Part shown: positions 60,289 through 64,000 of the stretch, one piece after another | How positions within the stretch are numbered: the first letter of the stretch is position 1 | Layout of the letters: every line of letters starts with the position of its first letter | Assembly (NCBI RefSeq): GCF_020099395.1 | Contig: NZ_CP083590.1 | Span: 5,394,001-5,458,000 of the forward strand | Source: Streptomyces mobaraensis | GTDB taxonomy: Bacteria; Actinomycetota; Actinomycetes; Streptomycetales; Streptomycetaceae | Reading direction: 5' to 3' | DNA: 64,000 nt | Translations under genes and position numbers: made by a program | The notes under the pieces: generated by a model | Told to the model about the DNA's origin: nothing | Database searches by the model: none | What the model saw: only the letters and a program-made list of their open reading frames with translations

Positions 60289-61212
60289 GTGAACGCCGGA
60301 ACGAGGGCACTCGAAGGCAAGGTCGCACTGGTCGCGGGCGCCACGCGGGGAGCGGGCCGGGCCATGGCGGTCGAACTCGGCCGGGCCGGGGCCGTGGTCT
60401 ACGCCACCGGCCGCACCACGCGCGGACAGCGCAGCGAGGTCGGCCGGCCCGAGACCATCGAGGAGACGGCCGAGCTGGTCACGGCGGCGGGCGGCACGGG
60501 CATCGCCGTCCAGGTCGACCACCTGGAGATCGACCAGGTCAAGGCGCTCGTCGAACGCATCGACCGGGACCACGGCCGGCTCGACGTGCTCGTCAACGAC
60601 GTCTGGGGCGGCGACCACCTGCTGGAGTTCGAGACCCGGGTGTGGGACCTGAAGATGGAGCGGGCGCTGCGGATGCTGCGGCTGGCGCAGGACGCGCATC
60701 TGATCACCAGCCACTGTGCGCTGCCGCTGCTCATCCGGCGGGCGGGTGGGCTGGTCGTGGAGATCACGGACGGGACGCCGGAGTTCAACACCGACCACTA
60801 CCGGGGGAACATGGTCTTCGACCTCGCCAAGTTCGCGCCGGCCCGGATGGCCTGGGCACTGGCCCGGGAGCTGGAGCCGTACGAGGGGACGGCGGTCTGC
60901 CTCAGCCCCGGGTTCCTGCGGTCCGAGGAGATGCTGGAGCACTTCGGGGTGACCGAGGCGAACTGGCGGGACGCGGTCGCCAAGGAGCCGCACTTCGCGA
61001 TCGCCGAGTCGCCGGCGTATCTGGGGCGGGTGGTCGCCGCTCTCGCCGGCGACCCGGAGCGGGGGCGGTGGAACGGGCAGGCGCGGTTCGGCGGCGAGCT
61101 TGCCGCTCATTACGGAGTGACCGATGTGGACGGGTCGCAGCCGGACTGTCTCGGGTACTTCACGGACGTGGTGTTCGGGGGGCGGGAGGGGACGGCGGAG
61201 GCGTATCGGTAG
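60289..61212 (+). CDS. Short-chain dehydrogenase (extended N-terminal cofactor motif)
   Basis: 307 residues. Cofactor motif AGATRGAGRAMAVELGRAG (about 16-34), with YATGRTTR suggesting NADP. LVNDVWGGDHL holds the active-site Asn region, and the usual Tyr-x3-Lys appears as HYRGNMVFDLAKF, in which Tyr and Lys are spaced unusually far apart, so the catalytic pair needs structural checking. Family members lie in the SDR group with DVDGSQPDCLGYF at the C-terminus. GTG 60289 follows GGAAGGGG. Substrate unknown. Confidence 0.88.
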   Translation: MNAGTRALEGKVALVAGATRGAGRAMAVELGRAGAVVYATGRTTRGQRSEVGRPETIEETAELVTAAGGTGIAVQVDHLEIDQVKALVERIDRDHGRLDVLVNDVWGGDHLLEFETRVWDLKMERALRMLRLAQDAHLITSHCALPLLIRRAGGLVVEITDGTPEFNTDHYRGNMVFDLAKFAPARMAWALARELEPYEGTAVCLSPGFLRSEEMLEHFGVTEANWRDAVAKEPHFAIAESPAYLGRVVAALAGDPERGRWNGQARFGGELAAHYGVTDVDGSQPDCLGYFTDVVFGGREGTAEAYR

Positions 61213-61301
61213 GCGCCTGCGGCGGGCTGTGCCCCAGGCCCGCCCCTTCGCCGATTCCTGGGGGCAAGCCCCCAGACCCCGCATCGCGGCTTCGCCGCGA
61301 G

Positions 61302-61423
61302 GTCCTCAAACGCCGGACGGGCTGGTTTTCCAGCCCGTCCGGCGTTTGAGGACAAGGGGGTCTGGGGCGCAGCCCCAGGAAACGGCGAATGGGGGTGCCC
61401 CCTCTGGGGGAGGGACCGGGGCA
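61302..61423. repeat. Dispersed palindromic repeat element, copy D
   Basis: Core at 61302-61353: GTCCTCAAACGCCGGACGGG, CTGGTTTTCCAG in the centre, then the complement. It is flanked on the left (61230-61290) by TTCGCCGATTCCTGGGGGCA and on the right by GGGGGTCTGGGGCGCAGCCC and CCCTCTGGGGGAGGGACCG, so this copy has matching flanks on both sides. Located between convergent SDR and WYL genes. Confidence 0.85.
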
Positions 61424-61425
61424 CC

Positions 61426-62409
61426 TCACCCCACCCCATACAACCCCGCACTCCTCCGAGCCGCCTCCGCGAACCGCCCCCGCAACTCCGCCGGCTCCAC
61501 CACCTCCGCCTCCGGCCCCAGCGCCAGCAACTGCTCCTGGGCGACATCGAGCGACTCGACAGGCAGCGTCACCGTGATCCACCCCGCCGCGTCCGCCGCC
61601 CCCGCCCCCTCCACCGTGTCCCGCCCGGCCTGCCGGTCCGTGACGTACGGGAGCCGGCGCGCGCCCTCCGGGGTCAGCCGCAGGACGACGGTCTCGCGCA
61701 GTAGCGAGCGCGCGAACTGCGCGGCCCGCTCCTCCCAGAAGGCGGACAGGTCGAAGGATTCGTCCCGGTCGAAGTGCCCGGTGCCCGCCGCGACGGCGGT
61801 GAAGCGGTCCACCCGGTAGACGCGGTGGCCGGGGCGGTCGGCGGTGACGTGGGCGATCAGGTACCAGACGCCGGCCTTGAGGACGAGGCCGTACGGTTCC
61901 AGCTCCCGTTCCGCCTCCGTGCCGTCCCGCCGCCCGTAGCGGGCGGTCAGCGGGCGGTCGTCCCAGACGGCTTCCGCGACGGCGGGGAGCAGGGGCGGGG
62001 GATCGGCCGGCTGCCACCAGCCGGGCGCGTCCAGGTGGAAGCGCTGGGCGGCGGTCGCCGGGGCGTCGCCGAGTTCGGGGAGGAGGGCCGCGGAGACCTT
62101 GAGGCGGGCGGCGGAGGCGGCGTCGGCGAGGCCCATCTCGCGGAGGGCGGACGGCACGCCGGAGAGGAAGAGGGCTTCGGCCTCGGTGCGGCCGAGGCCG
62201 GTGAGGCGGGTGCGGTAGCCGCCGACCAGGCGGTAGCCGCCGGTGCGGCCGCGGTCGGCGTAGACGGGTATGCCGGCCTCGGAGAGGGCGAGGACGTCCC
62301 GGGCGACCGTGCGCTCGGAGACCTCCAGTCGCCGGGCCAGTTCGCCGCCCGTCATGGACGCGCGGGACTGCAGCAGCAGGACGAGTTTGATCAGGCGGGC
62401 CGCTCGCAT
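61426..62409 (-). CDS. WYL-domain transcriptional regulator (YafY-like)
   Basis: 327 residues. The N-terminal winged helix (MRAARLIKLVLLLQSRASMT, GGELARRLEVSERTVARDVL) is followed by the WYL domain (about 140-215; LEPYGLVLKAGVWYLIAHVT, YRVDRFTAV) and a WCX C-terminal part. WYL regulators commonly bind nucleotides or nucleic acids and are often linked to DNA damage or defence (family knowledge). ATG 62409. The inverted repeat at 62443-62516 just upstream is a plausible operator. Confidence 0.92.
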   Translation of the reverse strand: MRAARLIKLVLLLQSRASMTGGELARRLEVSERTVARDVLALSEAGIPVYADRGRTGGYRLVGGYRTRLTGLGRTEAEALFLSGVPSALREMGLADAASAARLKVSAALLPELGDAPATAAQRFHLDAPGWWQPADPPPLLPAVAEAVWDDRPLTARYGRRDGTEAERELEPYGLVLKAGVWYLIAHVTADRPGHRVYRVDRFTAVAAGTGHFDRDESFDLSAFWEERAAQFARSLLRETVVLRLTPEGARRLPYVTDRQAGRDTVEGAGAADAAGWITVTLPVESLDVAQEQLLALGPEAEVVEPAELRGRFAEAARRSAGLYGVG

Positions 62410-62442
62410 GCGCCCATGATGCCGTGACGAGAAAGAAGTCAT

Positions 62443-62516
62443 CAGGGGACGACGACAGGTACCCGTACGCCCAGCCAGGGCATCGGTCGACGGACGAGGA
62501 CCTGTCGTCACCCCTG
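62443..62516 (-). promoter_or_regulatory. Inverted repeat upstream of the WYL regulator
   Basis: CAGGGGACGACGACAGGT at 62443-62460 and its near complement ACCTGTCGTCACCCCTG at 62500-62516, 34-91 bp upstream of the WYL start. Spaced half-sites of this size suggest autoregulation with looping. A separate palindrome, TGATCGATGATCGATCA, lies at 62575-62591 next to the GntR stop. Confidence 0.55.
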
Positions 62517-62609
62517 AGCCGCTCCGCGACACAGGACAGGGCGCGCGGGCGGCTCCGCGGAGACGATACGCCCTGATCGATGATCGATCAACCGGACCGG
62601 GGTCCTCCG

Positions 62610-63233
62610 TCAGATTTGCGGGGCGCAACCCAGTACATGGGTCCGCAGCAGCTCCCCGATCCGCGGGTCCCGCCTGCGGAACGCCGCCACCAGCTCCGCG
62701 TGGTCCTCGGCGTGCGCCGTCGGGCGCGGGCTCAGCCAGCGGATCGAGAGCGTCGTCCACACCTCGATGCCCAGCGACTCCCAGGTGTGCAGGAGCACGG
62801 AGTTGCCGGAGGCCAGCACGATCTCGCGGTGGAAGGCCACCGTGTGCCGCACCTGGGCCTCGCGGTCACCCCGCCGGTCCGCCTCGTACAGCGGCTCGAC
62901 CTCCCGGTCGAGCGCCGACGCGTCCTCGGCCAGCGCCTCGGCCGCCAGCTCGGCGGCGACCTGCTCCAGGCCCGCGCGGACCGGATAGCTCTCCTTGAGG
63001 TCGGCGGCGGTGAGCTCGCGGACCCGGACGCCCTTGTTCGGGGACGACTCGATCAGCCGCAGCGACTCCAGCTCGCGCAGCGCCTCGCGCACCGGCGTCT
63101 GGCTGACCAGCAGCTCCGAGGCGATCCGCCGCTCGACGATGCGCTCGCCCGGCTGCCACCGGCCGCTGACGATCCCCTCCAGGATGTGTTCGCGGATCTG
63201 CTCGCGCAAAGAGTGGACGACGGGTGGTGACAT
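62610..63233 (-). CDS. GntR-family regulator (FCD/FadR-type)
   Basis: 207 residues from ATG 63233 (SD GAGGAG). N-terminal GntR winged helix: LREQIREHILEGIVSGRWQP, ERRIASELLVSQTPVREALR. The C-terminal all-helical FCD domain carries the metal-ligand pattern DLKESYPVRAGLEQVAAELA, HTVAFHREIVLASGN, HAEDHAELVAAFRRRD with Asp/His residues. FCD regulators sense organic acids. It lies 125 bp downstream of sucB on the same strand, so it may respond to a TCA-cycle intermediate (inference). Confidence 0.93.
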   Translation of the reverse strand: MSPPVVHSLREQIREHILEGIVSGRWQPGERIVERRIASELLVSQTPVREALRELESLRLIESSPNKGVRVRELTAADLKESYPVRAGLEQVAAELAAEALAEDASALDREVEPLYEADRRGDREAQVRHTVAFHREIVLASGNSVLLHTWESLGIEVWTTLSIRWLSPRPTAHAEDHAELVAAFRRRDPRIGELLRTHVLGCAPQI

Positions 63234-63286
63234 GGGCGCTCCTCGGCGGCCGGACGTTCGCCCGGCCATTATCCGGGTGAGGGAAA

Positions 63287-63333
63287 CGGCGCGGCCCCGG
63301 CCCGTACCGGAGTACGGGGCCGGGGCCGCGCCG
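63287..63333 (-). terminator. Terminator after sucB
   Basis: CGGCGCGGCCCCGGCCCGTAC pairs with its complement (one bulged C), loop CGGA, starting 25 bp beyond the sucB stop. Confidence 0.9.
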
Positions 63334-63357
63334 CTCAGCAGGTGGCGGGAGCCGGGA

Positions 63358-64000
63358 TCAGAGACCGATCTCGGTCTCGAACTCGGCGGCCTCCAGGATC
63401 GCCTTGACCGTCGTCAGGTAGCGGGCCGCGTCGGCACCGTCCACCAGGCGGTGGTCGTAGGAGAGCGTCACGTACGTCATGTCGCGGACGCCGATGGTGG
63501 TGCCCTCGGCGGTCTCGATGACGACCGGACGCTTCACCGTGGCGCCGATGCCCAGGATCGCGACCTGGTTCGGGGGCACGATGACCGTGTCGAACAGCGC
63601 ACCGCGCGAGCCGGTGTTGCTGATCGTGAAGGTCGCGCCGGACATCTCGTCCGGGCTGATCTTGCCGGTACGGACCTTGCCCGCCAGCTCCGCCGTCTTC
63701 TTGGCGATGCCCGCGATGTTGAGGTCACCCGCACCCTTGATGACCGGGGTCATCAGGCCCTTCTCCGAGTCGACGGCGATGCCGACGTTCTCGGAGTCGA
63801 AGTAGGTGATGGTGTTCTCGTCCTCGTTGATCCGGGCGTTGATGACCGGGTGGGCCTTCAGCGCCTGGACGGCGGCCTTGACGAAGAACGGCATCGGGGA
63901 GAGCTTGACGCCCTCGCGGGCGGCGAAGCCGTCCTTGGCCTTGGCGCGCATCCGCATGATCTTGGTGATGTCCACCTCGATCACGGAGCTGAGCTGGGCC
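63358..64000 (-). CDS. sucB: 2-oxoglutarate dehydrogenase E2 component (5' part outside window)
   Basis: Partial: the window holds the last about 214 codons; the frame stays open to position 64000. This is the CoA-acyltransferase catalytic domain of a 2-oxoacid dehydrogenase E2: EVDITKIMRMRAKAKDGFAA, SPMPFFVKAAVQALKAHPVI, FTISNTGSRGALFDTVIVPP, and the active-site YVTLSYDHRLVDGADAARYL (His/Asp). By neighbourhood and length it is the succinyltransferase of 2-oxoglutarate dehydrogenase (in Streptomyces possibly shared with pyruvate dehydrogenase). Its lipoyl domains, outside the window, would be substrates of LipB and LipA. Confidence 0.93.
   Translation of the reverse strand, partial: AQLSSVIEVDITKIMRMRAKAKDGFAAREGVKLSPMPFFVKAAVQALKAHPVINARINEDENTITYFDSENVGIAVDSEKGLMTPVIKGAGDLNIAGIAKKTAELAGKVRTGKISPDEMSGATFTISNTGSRGALFDTVIVPPNQVAILGIGATVKRPVVIETAEGTTIGVRDMTYVTLSYDHRLVDGADAARYLTTVKAILEAAEFETEIGL

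Overview
The window is high-GC actinobacterial DNA and almost certainly comes from a Streptomyces chromosome. Genes have strong third-position GC, GTG starts and frequent 4-bp ATGA/GTGA overlaps. The core genes (glnA, lipA, lipB, glnE, a second GSI gene, malEFG, the sucB end) are arranged as I recall them from the conserved core arm of Streptomyces genomes. The species cannot be named from the sequence. No rRNA or tRNA gene was recognised.

Layout. 1-5.3 kb: the 5' part of a multicopper oxidase lipoprotein gene with a Met/His repeat, a DUF6153 membrane protein, an APC permease and an alpha/beta hydrolase broken by a one-base slip in a C run. 5.8-6.6 kb: a tandem pair of RNHCP zinc-ribbon genes. 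7.3-10.5 kb: a TipA-like MerR regulator overlapping a glycosyltransferase, then a cupin gene preceded by four 20-bp repeats. 10.7-14.7 kb: a TetR/DUF4166/SRPBCC operon with twin palindromic operators, and a MerR-controlled aldo/keto reductase operon. 15.8-22 kb: GSI paralogue glnA2, a cas-less type I-E CRISPR array, an XRE/DUF397 pair and glnE. 23-31 kb: a maltose/maltodextrin locus (malE-malF-malG-aglA-malR) divergent from a secreted alpha-amylase, with CTTGCA-type operator repeats between them. 32-40 kb: a large anchored protein, a tyrosine phosphatase, a tiny secreted peptide, a two-component system beside a deleted MMPL transporter, and a receiver-less winged-helix regulator preceded by a probable cysteine leader peptide. 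40-47 kb: LD-carboxypeptidase, three PAP2 proteins in all across the window, dehydrogenases and a secreted lytic transglycosylase. 47.4-49.7 kb: a lower-GC two-gene cassette (378-aa unknown plus DUF4365 nuclease-like protein) between two near-identical terminators. 49.7-55 kb: glnA with two GlnR boxes, RDD protein, DUF4191, lipA, lipB. 55-64 kb: a TPR-type regulator, oxidoreductases, WYL and GntR regulators, and the 3' half of sucB.

How the genes fit together. Nitrogen assimilation is concentrated here: GS (glnA, with its adenylylation tyrosine), its adenylyltransferase (glnE), and a GS paralogue lacking the tyrosine. Carbon use is represented by the starch/maltose locus, where secreted amylase makes maltodextrins, MalEFG imports them, AglA hydrolyses them and MalR represses. 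LipB and LipA make the lipoyl cofactor needed by SucB at the window's end.

The best candidates for something undescribed are the DUF4365 two-gene cassette (possible defence function), the leader peptide with three rare TGT cysteine codons upstream of an orphan regulator, and the tandem RNHCP pair. A dispersed palindromic repeat family (about 50-bp core) sits at several gene ends.
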